A stretch of DNA of 63,375 nt, taken from NCBI GenBank assembly GCA_025449115.1, contig JAHLKC010000183.1, positions 1 through 63,375 of the forward strand. The letters are read 5' to 3'. Below are positions 46,586-58,399 of this stretch, in pieces. The position numbers were made by a program, and so were the translations under genes. Numbering within the stretch: the stretch's first letter is position 1; each line of letters starts with the position of its first letter. The notes below the pieces were generated by a model. The model saw only the letters and a program-made list of their open reading frames with translations. It did not search any database and was not told where the DNA came from. This DNA comes from Chytridium lagenaria. Lineage: Eukaryota > Chytridiomycota > Chytridiomycetes > Chytridiales > Chytridiaceae.

Positions 46586-47636
46586 TTAAAACTTTATTCT
46601 TCTCTTTCTAGCAGTGTATTTGCTATCTGCCGGTACGCTCGCCTTCCCTCTCATCCTATTCAGCTCCTTTTTATGCAACACATAATCCTTCTTCGACGCT
46701 TCCTCCTTCCCGCCCCTCTTCCTCTGCCTATTCCTCTGCCGTCCCGCATACTCCACACTCCCACCCCAGCACTCTCATCCTGTAACCCCTGCGGTACAGC
46801 TGGTGAAGCCTTCGTATCTCCATTGTACCCCGCAAACAAACAAGGTAATACTTTTTCGCTTTTGCAGAGTTTGGATAGTCGACCACGAGTCCACCTGTAA
46901 AACCACAACGTAAGGCCGCTGTTAAAATAAGGTCGCATTGGGATTCGTTTTCGGGGTAAAATTGAAAAACGGCTCGAGCGCCCCGTGAGAGGGATGTGTA
47001 GAGAGTGCTGAAAAAACGGTTGAGGCGACGACGGGGCTCGTGGCTGGCTTTGTCGGCGTTGCAGAGCCATTGGAGAACAGAAATACTGAGATAAGACGGT
47101 GTTATTATCGCCTTCGCCACAAGATGGTTAATAGTGACTAACCTAATTGCACCGTCAAAAGAACCCGGACGGAAAGGAACCCCGTGTCCAATGTCTTGTA
47201 AAATCAAATCACCCTCTACCTCTCTTTCAAGCGCAGCGTCTAATCAATAGCACGGTTAAAAAATCTTGATGTCTATTTGTGTTTTAATTACCTAACATAT
47301 GAGAACTGATATCCACACCAACCCAAATATGACCGTTTTCTTCCAGACACTCCCCACTTAAACCCGATCCACAGCCAATATCCAACACAAAGCATGTTTC
47401 ATCTGGAAGATTCAAAGCTCTATAGCTCTCTCAGCCATCGTTGTTTGAATCTCAATAATTCGAGAGCTAACGCACAACGTCAATCAATTCCCTCAGTATG
47501 CTGCAAGTTTACAACTCACTTTGCTGTGTACTTTCCAGCCTCATCTTCCCATAAAACTATAGAAAATAGTCAGACTTAGGTAAAAACAACGATCACTCAC
47601 GATCTCAGGCGGTGCCGTATGTTCTGGTCTGCTCAT
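46586..47636 (-). CDS. BUD23: 18S rRNA (guanine-N7) methyltransferase Bud23
   Basis: S-adenosylmethionine-dependent enzyme that methylates a guanine in 18S rRNA and, with Trm112, supports 40S export. The start [14 protein letters not shown] is the family's invariant N-terminus. The Rossmann motif region lies around 47390-47330 (DIGCGSG type), then [78 protein letters not shown] and [19 protein letters not shown]. The C-terminus [19 protein letters not shown], then [12 protein letters not shown], ends at 46586. Apparent one-base losses occur at a G run (47548-47550) and near 46710, and there is a shift near 46815. The gene is near-essential, so errors are likelier than decay. Divergent from the coiled-coil gene, 63 bp away. 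Confidence 0.87.
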
Positions 47637-47699
47637 GTCCGTAAACCCCTTTACAGCTAAAAAAAAAAAAATACGGGTGCGGGAATTGTCAAGCCTCAA

Positions 47700-50600
47700 A
47701 TGGCATCACCCAAACAATGTCCGTGTGGAAACGATGAGTGTCGGCGGATCCTCAAGCAGAAGGATGACGTAAGTCTAGCCACCTGTACACGGCATCTTAC
47801 GAGTATGAAAAGGATATATTCCTCGCAGCGAACCTTGGACAAAGTTTGCTCAAGGAGGTGGAACTCTTGCGAGGCAAAGTCAAGGAGTTCGAGTTCCTCC
47901 AAACCAAGCATCAAGAAGAAGAAGTACGTTTGCGCTCGTCTAAACGGTACTAAGCATTTTCAGCAAGCACCAGAACTTCCATCCAAATGTCCGGAACCCC
48001 AAAAACAATCCAAACTTCCATCCGCAGTCTTGTCCCTACGGAAACAAGAGCCAAAACCAACGCCGTACGATGATGTTGATCAACTTGGGAAAGGCATATC
48101 CACCTCTGCATTTAAACCAGCCATCGACTCCCATTTTGCGGCGGAAATTGATAACTCACTTGTAAAGCACGCGAGGTACTTGCAACAGAAGCTAGCATTT
48201 GCAGAATCAACACGGATGGAGCTAGTGGATAAACTCGAGTATTTCGAGAAATCCGTCTTAACCTTGAAAAGGCAGAACGAAAGGCTTGTGTCGAATGAAG
48301 GTAAAGCCAACCTGATTTTTTTTTTGTTATCAGCCGCCTCATTTTAATGCAGAGAAACTGAATGAACGTATATGGGAGCTCGAGATCTCAAGCCAACAAC
48401 ATGAAGAAATGAAAGAAGTAATCGAAAGCGAGGTTAAAAAGTTGAAAATTTCTATCCGGAGTCTCCACACTGAAGCAACGAGCTACAAAGAACAACTTGA
48501 AGCAATGAAAGGTGCAGAGCAACATTGGAATACTTCGAAAGATCAGCTGCAATCAAAACTCGAGCGAGAAGTAAATGGACGCCGAAAATTGATATTGGCT
48601 CTTCAAAGAGAGAAATCAGACTGACGGAGAAGAATGTGGAGCTGATGAGACAGTTGGAGACCTTACAGCAGGTAAAGAAAAGATATTTGGTGAAGAGAGA
48701 TTCGGAAGTGGACGAGGATGAAGAGTCTTTGATGAATTCAAACGATGGACGTGGGAATTCTGTTAACCCTACACCAAACGGTTCACCAACAAAAACGAGT
48801 AATTCTTTGTTCTTGGATTCTGTGTCTGCATCTCTTCACCACGCTCATCAACAAAACGAGGCTTTGAGGACCGAGAACAAACTGTTGCATCGAGAAATTC
48901 AAGAACTCAAGGGTCTCCTCAACGAAGCCCAGGAAACAATTGAAAACTTCAATGTTAAGCCAAACGACGATGAAGTGAAACTTGATGACTACAATTCATT
49001 TTTAGAGATGGGAGGGGATCAGAGTTGGGATGAGAAAAGCTTCTTGAAAACAAATCAAGCAATTGGGGATATCTTTACGATGGATAGGATGAAGAAGATG
49101 GAGAGATTGGAATCGGAGCAGACCATCACTCTTTTAGAATTAACGTAGGATTTAAGAGAAGTACGAAGCTTAAATTTTATAAGGGACGAGTTTGCCAAAG
49201 TGGAGGTTGAGGAGATAATGGCGCCAAGTGCAGCTGAAAACCCTTCAGTGAAATCAGTGGAGGACCAAACTATGAGGGAAATAGGGTACGCATATACTTG
49301 AAATAACCACTAATTTGATTTTAGCACCAAGGAGTCTGCCAATAATACAACGGACAGCTCAAGTGAACCGAATGTTGAGACACTCAGCCAGATCCTTACC
49401 ACAGCATCGGCTGAAAGTCCACACTCAGTTGAAACGCAAGACATTTCGCCTTCAATTGAGAGGAGGAAGAGGTTCTTGTTGTTCCTTTTGTTGGAAGAGA
49501 AAAGCGGACAAATTCCCAGGAAGTTCGAGAGCAATATTTGGCAGGCGATTCAACAAAGGCAGTAAAACTGAAACCTTTACTTCGGCACAAGGAATCTGAG
49601 GGTCAGATTGCAGCTACTTCATTCGTGGAGGACAAGAGGTCGAAATCTCAGGAAGGTCGAAAAGAAGCCTCGAGGAGTGTATCCAGAGAGGCTGCAGGGC
49701 AACCGAAAATTGTAACGGATCATAGGATCCAGGAGCTCCGATTGTTGTTAGTTCTGGCGAAGATGAGATAATGGCCATCTCAGTACCCCACATTCACCAA
49801 TAGCTCGAAACGATACGCCCATCAAGTCCTCAACTGAAGGCGTTACAGTGCGAATCTCCGAGTCTCGGCCAGGCACTTTTGCAGAGAACTTACAAGCGCC
49901 AGACTTCAATTGATCCAAGAGGCTCCACCTGTCAGAAGATTCCAAAGGCTAGACAGTCTAATGTAGATTTACCGATCAAAAAAGGCAAATCTAAGCTCCC
50001 TCGAACCGCAATGCGGCTCTTGACGGAGAAAGTCGTCCTGATGGTGATTTGTCGAAAAAGGAGACGGTGAGCATTTCTTTGGAGCATGATGATGGCGCCG
50101 ATGAAACGTTGTCAGCTCAGGTTCAGGATAAAGGGGTGTCTCTCATGATGGGACTTGGACAATACCCTGGATCTGCAATTGAGGGACTTACGTCTGCCAT
50201 GATCGGAGCTTGGGTAAGTTGGGTTGAAGCTGTGCTAGTATGAGCATAATTAATAACCTTTTTGTGTGTTCTTTAGTTTCAAAAATACAATCGTTTGGAA
50301 AGAATCCAAAGTTGCGTTTTTTCTGGGTGGATCCTTACCGCCGATGCCTTAATTGGCAGAGGCGCCTTTGAATCAGAGGAAGAAAGTAACTTCGAAGTCA
50401 GGTAAAGAGCTGTAAAAGAGATTATACAAACATGATTCTATATAGCGTTCATTGAAGACATCTTCTGGTCCGATTTACCAGAAAACCATCGCAATTACCA
50501 CCCAATGAAGAGCATACCCTTACCATTCGTAGCAGTTCGAGAACATTATTCTTATTCCCACTTCATGGAACGACTTCTACTCATGGATAGTCGGCATACA

Positions 50601-51168
50601 ATTATTGCTGTCCAAAAGCAGCGACACCACGCCTGACGTGTTTGGAGCGGATGATACAGACCAAAGCATAGACTCTAATGAAATGGGACAGGGACATGGT
50701 ATGCTTGAACCAAGGCAATTACCTGGAACGCTCGCGGATACCCGACCCCACGAGGATCATGGGTCTCCGTTTCATATAAGAAGCGTTTCTACCGCATCGC
50801 CACGTCCAAAAGCTCCTCATAACCCCTTGAACGATGCTCATCAAGACCGTGCCAGAGTCGACGTGTCGTCCCCTCTAAGACGATACTCTCTTCTTCGTCG
50901 CAGACCATCGACGGATTTGGACGTGAAAAATTCTCCGGACATTCGAGGGAGGAAGGTTGTCTGAACGGCATGCCCATTCCACTTCTTCGTCGTTGGATGA
51001 GGAGGATGATTTTGGAGGGCGGTTGCATTGGATGATGAGAGACCGCTTACGCCTACTCGGAGGGGAATGTTTAGAACGGGGAGTATTGGGCTGATACATC
51101 CTATGAGGAGGATGAGGAGTACGAGTTTGCTGAGAGGGAGTGAACGCGACGGAGGGCAGGAAGGGTGA
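47700..51168 (+). CDS. coiled-coil protein with Num1/Mcp5-type PH domain
   Basis: Candidate cortical anchor for dynein or mitochondria, by analogy with Num1/Mcp5. The start MASPKQCPCGNDECRR is followed by coiled coil in several frames: LQQKLAFAESTRMELVDKLE, LNERIWELEISSQQHEEMKE, NEALRTENKLLHREIQELKG. A long Ser/Lys/Glu-rich linker follows. The PH domain lies at 50200-50640: GLTSAMIGAWFQKYNR, then GKNPKLRFFWVDPYRRCLNW, VRFTRKPSQLPPNEEHTLTI, RSSSRTLFLFP, SWNDFYSWIVGIQLLLSK, the last a typical PH C-terminal helix. The F-W-V-D-P-Y signature with preceding K-Y-x-R is that of the Mcp5/Num1 PH group. The tail is Arg/Ser/Pro-rich (RPLTPTRRGMFRTGSIGLIH). Several shifts (near 48615, 49560, 50300 and 50560) interrupt the frame, so the exact product is uncertain. 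Confidence 0.65.
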
Positions 51169-51418
51169 GGAAGAGAGGGAGGAAAGGGGCATGGTTGTTA
51201 CTTTTTTTTGCATGTATTTACTTATACACTTAAGTCATTAATTATTATTTTCATTGGCAATAACACAATACATATCCATTTTCCTGTTCAACGTACATCA
51301 TTATTGTGTAAACGAATTTCTTATACTTAAGAGATAAACGAATTTCTTATACTTCAAAAAAGCCACAACCCAGATTCGGCAGTGATACAATCTTGCTGGA
51401 TATATACATATTGAGGAG

Positions 51419-52661
51419 ATGGCTAGCAACAGCACCAGTTGGCGAATGCCTGTGCCTTAGGCGATGTGAACCAGGTGCTGCAGCTACTGGAGGAATTAAT
51501 GCTTGATGAAAACATGCAAAAGGACTCCAATGATGCAGAAGCTGGATCATCATCATCGGAGCCAACCGAGTCAACCACTTTATGATACCGATGTTGCCGC
51601 CAAGAAGGGTAAGGCGACTATCGTCGGTGATTCCTTGAATGCAGGCGGTCTTGTACCGATCACCTAGCTGCTGCCGGTGGGCATGCTGAAATTGTTTCCA
51701 TCCTCATTGATAATGGGAAGCAAAGTGTGGATGCTGTCGATTCCATCAACGAGGTCAGTCTTTGAAGGTTTTCTCTTTAAAAGCATGCTGATCGTTAATC
51801 GTTTACGTGTCTCTCAGACTGCTTTGCTTAAATCAGCGTTTCATGGCCACGAGGGAGTCGTTCGTGTGTTATTAGAGAGGAAAGCATCTATCAATCATCA
51901 AAATGATGAAGGTTTTTCGGCCTTACATAAAGCGTGCTTTGAGTCGCATATACTTTGCGTGAAAGAACTTTTGGCGCATGGAAGCAACGTTAATCTGTTG
52001 ACGCAAGATCGAATATCCGCTCTCAGTGGGTATTCTATTATTTTATTTGGTCTTCGTCAGGCGCTTCTAACCCTCCATTTAGTGCTTGCATGTTTAACGG
52101 GATCAGAAGACATCATTGACCTTTTATTAAAGGCAGGCGCAGATCCGGCTCTTGAAGACTCTTCCGGTGATCGCGCATTTGTTTGGGCAACAAAGAAAGG
52201 TCTCCCTCGATCTGCGAGAAACTCCTTCAAGCCGAAAAAGAACTGCAAGGCAAACTACACATTCGCGACCATCGTGTCGATTTCGATTCTCTCTACGAAA
52301 ATGAACGATCAACGGATACGTCTCCCATTGATTTCTCGCCTTGGCATATCGGTACTCAAGCGCCTGGGCGGTGGTCGCATCCTATCACTGGGAAATCCTT
52401 ACGCCCGGATCAAGTCTCTCTTCCTCCATCACGGGCGGGTCGATCTTGGACTTGGATCAGCGATTGGCTTGTGGACGGAAAAGACATTGGATCAAACAGT
52501 TTAGCTGGCAGTATGCAGTGGATTTCGGAGACGACGAGTGGTTGCGGAATCCGACAGACCAACAACTGATGGAATTATCGAACGGAAGGCCGCTTGTTAG
52601 ACGGAGACGGTGGCATAGATTTCGAGCGATTAAGGGAGAGAATGTTTCATATGTGAGATAA
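51419..52661 (+). CDS. ankyrin-repeat protein with C-terminal DysF-type domain
   Basis: The N-terminal helix HQLANACALGDVNQVLQLLE is already an ankyrin-like unit, followed by an acidic Ser-rich loop. Ankyrin repeats come next: AAAGGHAEIVSILIDNG, TALLKSAFHGHEGVVRVLLE, GFSALHKACFESHILCVKEL, LACLTGSEDIIDLLLKAGAD. The C-terminal part reads STDTSPIDFSPWHIG, GRSWTWISDWLVDGKDIGSN, WQYAVDFGDDEWLRN and VRRRRWHRF. The W-x-W-x-x-x-W-x-V-D, Q/W-Y-A-x-D-F and R-R-R-x-W-x-R pattern is that of dysferlin/peroxin (DysF) domains, which occur on membrane-contact proteins. Frame shifts lie near 51425, 51575, 51660, 52200 and 52500. The FYVE gene starts 29 bp downstream on the same strand. The combination is unusual, and function is unknown. 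Confidence 0.6.
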
Positions 52662-52690
52662 ATTTCATTGCCAAGTTTCTTTGACTGATT

Positions 52691-52930
52691 ATGTGGGTTG
52701 GCGGCGTTGGGATATCGAGTTTAGAGACGGAGCAGCCTTCAGAACATATTGTTAATTGTGAGAATGCGGTCAAAATTTTGCTGGAAGAGCTCTATGTGGG
52801 TTTTCTCTTCGTTTTGCCTGTCACATGTGTGCCAGAGTCTTTATTTCGCGCTTTAGAAAAATGTTTGGTAACCAAACGCTCGCTCTGATTTTCTTCTTTG
52901 TACATTTTTTTCTTCCTTCCTTCCTTCCTT

Positions 52931-52966
<36 letters not shown>

Positions 52967-54536
52967 GGGGACTTGGAAACGAATCGGCGAAACACTGCGA
53001 TCAAAACGGCTCAACTCCACATCGAAAACGCTTTCGAACTTTCAAAGACAAACATGTCAGAAGCGCAGGTATAATGTTCATCCTCAGCGTTGTTGCCACC
53101 CATCTTCCATTAAATTCTTAAATTAATACATGTACAAGCTGAAGATATGGAAAGATGACTTGTTAAAGAAACTTGGTTGGAAATCGGATGGAGATACTCT
53201 TGAGCCATTAAGTACTAGTTTAAATAGGTTTTGTCGTTCTGATTTCCTTTTTTTTTGTATTGTAGGAATGAATATCGAAGCCAGGCTTTCTGTAAGCTCC
53301 GCAATTATATTAAGTATTGATTGCGATATAATTAACGTGATTCTCTGTTTCTTTCTCTCGTCCACAGTCCAATGCATCAAACCTTTCAGGTATTTCTCTT
53401 GAAGCATTTCGCGAACTTACTTCTCCTTCAGCGGCTATGAAGACGGCTTCAAGCTCGTCTCTGTCCTCACGGGTAACTTTTTGATTGAAATTTAGATGTC
53501 AAAATTAAATCAGCTGTAATATAAGGAAAGCGCATCCGGATCTTCCACCCCGCAAAACACTTTCGGTTCTCCATCATCACCTAGCATTCGAGTCCACCCT
53601 CCTACATGGCAACCCGATGCAACCGCCTCCAGCTGTTCAGGCTGTTCAAAACGGTTTTCTCTCTTTGTACGTCGCCATCATTGCAGGTAAACTTCCCAAA
53701 TGTTGATCGCAATTTTAAACTTGTGACAGATGCTGCGGAAAAGTCTTTTGTGATCTATGTACAAGTCGACGATGGAATATTCCTTCTGCTTCCCACTTTA
53801 GCCTAAGTAGGGTCTGTAGCCCCTGCTTCTCCAGCCTTTCACGGGGCGTCACCCGTCTTCCCACTCACCCAGGCCACCCACCTACGATTCGTCAAGAATC
53901 TGCCCCCGAACTCATGACCCCGCAAGTTGCACTCACAAGTCTCGCCGCCACTATCTCCACAGCCGCCTCATCAGCTTTCACACAACTCTCGACCTCGATT
54001 AACAGTCTCGACGAACATCTTAGTCGTCATTTTGATACGGATTTCTTTGACCCACCGCCGTCGCATCGGAGGGCTTCGAGCGCGTCCATGTATACGCCGA
54101 GTTTAGGGGAGAGACGTAATGTGTATCAGGAGACGGTGGATGAAGAGAATATGAATGAGTGCCCCGTTTGTGGGATCAGGTTGGCGAGACTTGGGACTGA
54201 GGAAGCGAGGGAAAAACATGTGGGGGAGTGTCTTGCTAAACCCGGTGGGGGCTCAGTTCGTGGGACGCGGTATCTGAGTAAGCTTTCTGTACCGTTATTT
54301 TTTGCTGATATCTTTTAAGTTCAAGTGCTTGATGAAACCTTGGAGAAGGAGTGTGTGATCTGTTTCAATGATTTGGAGAAGGGTCAAAAGATCGCGAGGC
54401 TGAACTGCCTTTGTATTTATCATGCGGATTGTGAGTCGTCGTATGTGGAGAGTTTTCAGTTAGCTTATATTTTTTCGTAGGTATTGACGACTGGTTTTTG
54501 AGAAGCCAGGAATGTCCTGTTCATTTTACATTTTAG
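52691..54536 (+). CDS. FYVE-RING ubiquitin ligase, PIB1-like
   Basis: Endosomal E3 of the PIB1 type: FYVE binds PI3P, RING recruits E2. The start MWVGGVGISSLETEQPSEH leads through an intron with a 31-T tract to ETNRRNTAIKTAQLHIENAF. Further exons carry LTSPSAAMKTASSSSLSS. FYVE is encoded at 53605-53850: PTWQPDATASSCSGCSKRFS, RRHHCR, then after an intron CGKVFCDLCTSRRW and VCSPC. The middle region is Ser-rich, with a C-x-x-C zinc site (NECPVCGIRL). The C-terminal RING-H2 reads KECVICFNDLEKGQKIARLN, CLCIYHADCIDDWF, ECPVH and ends at 54536. The FYVE-then-RING order and the terminal C-P-x-H match yeast PIB1. Exons join cleanly across FYVE and RING. Confidence 0.82.
52917..52963 (+). repeat. (CCTT)n plus 31-nt poly-T tract in intron
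   Basis: About four CCTT units followed by 31 T directly before the TTTACAG 3' splice site of the first FYVE-RING intron, making an extreme polypyrimidine tract. Confidence 0.85.
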
Positions 54537-55890
54537 AACTTCGAATTAGAATTATAACTGTACAACATTTGGACTTCTAATAAAAACATTTTTCATCATA
54601 CGCGGTTATCCGGCTGAAATTAAACTATGTTTAGAACTCGTTTCAGGTGTTTTTCTACGCAAGCCTGGTGTTGGTGTGATGGTGTGAAGACAGTGTAGAT
54701 AATTGCCATTCTTTGCAAAGAAACAACCATTGTACCATATGCTCACTTATAAGTATCATGACGAGAGGCAGGTTGATCAAAATAGCTCAAAAGAAGATTA
54801 AAGAGGGATTAATTTTGGAAGACCTTGTTCTATTGAGATTGATCCAAATTGATCACTAAAAAATATAAAAAAAGGAGAATCATTGACCCTTCAGATTTAG
54901 GTTTCTTAAACCACTTCTATCTCTCATATTTACTAACGATATATGCCCTTTTTTTTTTCTTCTTTTCTTTTCTTTTTTAAATTTTTTTTGGGACTAGTGC
55001 TTGGAATTACGCCTCGAGACAACCGCACAACAGTTTTGGTGGACAGGACTCTCTCTTCTAGACCATATATAATTAAAGAGTTGGTGACGCTCAACCAGAG
55101 GCTGGCCTGAAGTAGGAGGGCCTTCAAGGTCTTTTGGGTTTAGGTAAATCTATTCAACGTTTAACAAATAATGAAACAATACATAGAATGGAATCAAATA
55201 ACATCAACAGGCATCTTGTCCAGTCTGGTAGCATGCCATAAGTTGGCGCACCACCTCAACCGCCCTTCCTTCTATAAGTTCCTCTCTTGTATCTAAAGTG
55301 AAAAACTATGACAAACCGCGAGAGGGAAAGAATGGAATGGGAACAAGGAATTAGAATAATGACACAACGTCTTAATAAGCAACACATTCATGCCTCTCTG
55401 TGAAGTTATCTTATAATTTCACATTTTGTGTGCTTCTCTCTTACTTTTTTCTCCATTCACGTCATCGGATCTCATATGATCTTCTCTTGACCCATCCCTC
55501 CCTATTAAGCTTTGACTAGGGTTATAACAAAACCCAACAGACTTAGTCAAGATGTCCTTATGAATCACCCTGGGGAGCAGGACCCTGATGTGCTGACCTA
55601 CAGGTGCTGGACCCTGCGGTGTAATAACCATGTTAAGACCTTATGTGAGGAACATAATCACGTGTGCTCAGAGCTTAGTTCTATAGTAAACCTTCTTCTT
55701 AGCTAACTTGATCTATCGGCATTCTGCAATATAGCAAAACTGCAACTCTTAGTCATTTGGCGTACCAATACAACAAAAAGTTTTTGAGTTTTGCTACAGC
55801 GTTAAAGCTGATTATGATTACGTTAATAGGAATTAAAAGAGCATATAGATCTGTAACGTGCAATGTCAAGTTCCACAATTAAATTGTTGG
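54537..55890. other. gene-free boundary of the transposon-rich arm
   Basis: AT-rich sequence after the FYVE-RING gene. A minus-strand frame at 55631-55419 (PQGPAPVGQHIRVLLPRVIH) could be degraded transposon coding, but I cannot assign it. No RNA genes seen. Confidence 0.35.
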
Positions 55891-55950
55891 TGTTGGGTTT
55901 CGCTCACTTGGCTCACAAGGACGCGTTAGGATCACTCGCACCATTAGCCC
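55891..55950 (+). mobile_element. truncated copia LTR fragment
   Basis: The first 60 bp match the 5' end of the copia LTRs at 59839 and 60645 (starting TGTTGGGTTTCGCTCACTTG), with a few substitutions. After CATTAG(C)CC the similarity stops abruptly. Either truncated at insertion or cut by a later event. Confidence 0.8.
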
Positions 55951-55989
55951 ATGAGGCTCTATATAACTGTGGTGGCCTCCCTTCCAAAG

Positions 55990-56720
55990 AATAAAAAACA
56001 ACCTATAATTAGCAAGCATTATCTTCAACTGGCATGTAACATATTAAAAACCTTGTTATACATTCTAGAAAACTCACATTTGGCCTTTTCCGCTTTGGGG
56101 GCATACTTAAGCATGTTTGTTACGGCAGCATGATAATACAGTATGGATTGCAGGTCCAAGTTTACTCCGCAGTGTTGTGCTTGAATATCAAATAACTTGT
56201 GCCTGTGCAGCTTCACCCTCTATCACCAAATGCTGATCTTCCTCAGATGGTTACTAGTATATGCAAATGATGCTGGCCTATCATTTCTTTGCAAGACAGC
56301 CATTGTACACCTGAAAGATCAATTCCACCAACACCCAATTGCTCTCAAGCCAAACACAACACCGTGTACGTGGATAGTAGTTCTTGACTGCCACTCAAAC
56401 TAATACCAGATCCATTTGACGCCACCCAAGGCCTTCCAAAATAAATTGACCAAGAATACATCAAGACGCTTGGAGCTTGTGCTGGGCGGCATGAGGGATT
56501 TTGAACAGCCAGGAAACAATTTTTGAAAATACACAAGCTGATTGTCCCAAAACTGAAGGGGACAAAGACAGTTGCGAGACTTATCTAACAGAAGGCAATA
56601 GTGAGATCCTGTCAATAGTGCAAACCAATATGTGGGGAGCCTGCAAGGGGTTAAAGGTTACAACAGCTTGCAGTGAAAATATTGGACATACCTGTCAAGT
56701 TGGCAAAAGAGGAAGAGAGT
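55990..56720 (-). mobile_element. decayed Helitron Rep/helicase fragment
   Basis: Reading the minus strand with stops and shifts: SSKRLDVFLVNLFWKALGGV, WIWY, FEWQSRTTIHVHGVVFGL (the E-W-Q-x-R-x-x-x-H-x-H-G core of the Helitron-like N domain). Downstream, at 56170-56070, comes GVNLDLQSILYYHAAVTNML, then KYAPKAEKAKC, which matches the following conserved block (N-x-D-x-Q-x-I-x-x-Y/H-x-x-x-x-x-Y-x-x-K-Y-x-x-K). Several in-frame stops make it non-functional. Helicase motifs and termini were not located. Confidence 0.6.
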
Positions 56721-57079
56721 TGGCTTATCACGTTTTTGTCAGCGTGAGGATCCTTGGACGTCATCTGTTGCCATGCTGACGGCCAGTTTCCGTTCGGCCA
56801 GGTCCGCGTATTATTGATGGGACTTCAGTAAAGGGCAGGCCAATTCAATCTTGGATTAGTCTGTGCAGCTGGTCTTGGTTGATGATCCCATCTCAAAGCC
56901 ATCAAACCCTTTGCATTTCTAAAACAGCGTCTTCTGCGGATAGGTGGTCAATAAATGTTCCAAATGAAGATTCATTACAATTGCCAGCTTTACCCAATCC
57001 ATCCTCTCTTTCCGTCATCATCACTTTGTTTGCATTCTCATCCACGAGATCAGGCCCTCCTCCAGCTTTTTGCCTCATT

Positions 57080-57600
57080 GGCCTCCATCACCGTCGGTCG
57101 TTCTCAAGAAGATTAATGATGATGTTGTATGCTTCTGGGAAGGTCGTCAACAGGATGGGATGTGTTGGGTGCCGTGTCCTCCACCGCAGCCTTCAGTTGC
57201 TGGATGGTTGACGAGTCTTCAAATCTTCTTCTTCTTTCATCTTCAAGTTTGTGAGTTTTTGTCTGACCGCGTTTCTGTTTGTCTGAGCCTTTCTCTCATA
57301 GGTCTCAATGATCTTATCCCAAGTCGCCTTTGCCGTAGGCTCATCCTATATCAATAGTAGGATGATATCGTGAACTCTTTATTAGATTCTTGCATTCGCT
57401 TTCATGTCCAGGTCTTCTCCTTCTAACCGAGTTTTCTTCTGGGCGCTTGTAGGCGTGTCAACAACAGTATAGGGTGTCCAGCCCTTCTTGACAATCTTTC
57501 AAAGACCTTTACTTTTAAGGAACCCTACCATGCGGTACTTCCAGATGTGGAACTGTGTGCCATCAAACATCACAGGTTTGTCATCTTTTTCTTTTGTCAT
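57080..57600 (-). pseudogene. copia gag remnant (old, inactivated)
   Basis: Minus-strand reading from 57600: MTKEKDDKPVMFDGTQFHIW, then FLKSKGL-stop-KIVKKGWTP, DEPTAKATWDKIIETYERKA and QTNRNAVRQKLTNLKMKEEE. It parallels the intact-looking gag at 61167 (VKFDGQDFHIWKRRM, SFERKSQPNRNALTRKLTRL). Stops (57492, about 57370) and small gaps show inactivation. Decayed sequence may extend to about 56880. It lies in the expected position after its primer-binding site and LTR. Confidence 0.75.
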
Positions 57601-57741
57601 CTTGTTTCTCTTGATATCTTCTAATGCTGTTGATCGTACTTAGGCTGACTGCTTCTTTCTAGCTGTTCCCAAAGTCTTCTCTTCTGCTCTACTCTTTGGC
57701 CCTCAAATGAATAGTTCACTCCTTCTTCCAACCGGATGAAG

Positions 57742-57749
57742 TGCTACCA
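57742..57749 (-). other. primer-binding site of the old copia element
   Basis: The minus strand reads TGGTAGCACTTC right after the LTR end, the same sequence as the PBS of the younger elements. TGGTAGCA is complementary to the 3' end of a tRNA, probably initiator Met. Confidence 0.6.
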
Positions 57750-57751
57750 CT

Positions 57752-58266
57752 TGTAGGGGTTTACGGGGCTCTTGTAATTACTCGGAAAAACTAATAAACT
57801 TGTAAAAATGAATGTAAATTGTGAAAAAGTCTCTGGAGGTGATTACTGAATAGTACTGATGACAACTGTAGGGGTTACGGGGCTCAAATGTAATTAAATA
57901 TAATGAATTGATAAAGAGAATAATCTATATAAAATGATGATGGAGTCTCCAGAGGTGACAGGGAGCTAATAACTATGAAACTTCCATATATTGATGTTGA
58001 CTACTTTTCACAATACATGTAGAAGGTGGGGATTTACAACAGAACTCATGACCCATAAATCCCTCCTATTACGTATCATAAACTAAACATAAAATAATAA
58101 AAATACGGGATTAGCGCATCCTCAAATGGAATGAGGAGCTCAATAAAACTGATCAAAGCAAAACTTAAATTAACGCGTAAACAAAACAAGGTTCGGGGGA
58201 AAAACAACTTAGACGAAATACGAATGTGGGTGAGTAAAACAAAATAGAAAGATGAATAACCCAACA
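57752..58266 (-). mobile_element. old copia LTR A
   Basis: 515-bp minus-orientation LTR: its 5' end TGTTGGGTTATTC lies at 58266 and its 3' end ...CCCCTACA abuts the PBS at 57752. Length and terminal TGTTGGGTT agree with the younger LTR family, but the interior is strongly diverged. A direct partial duplication (TGTAGGGGTTTACGGGGCTC at 57752, again near 57865) lies at its 3' end. Confidence 0.65.
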
Positions 58267-58399
58267 ACAACTTAACTTCTTGTTATTCAAAACTTCCAAA
58301 ACACTACAGGCAAATGTAAGGGTGGCACTCCAAGCTAACAAGGTCTCATGACCCTTTCATATCTCATTGTCACAAACAAACATGTAAAGTAACTTAACC

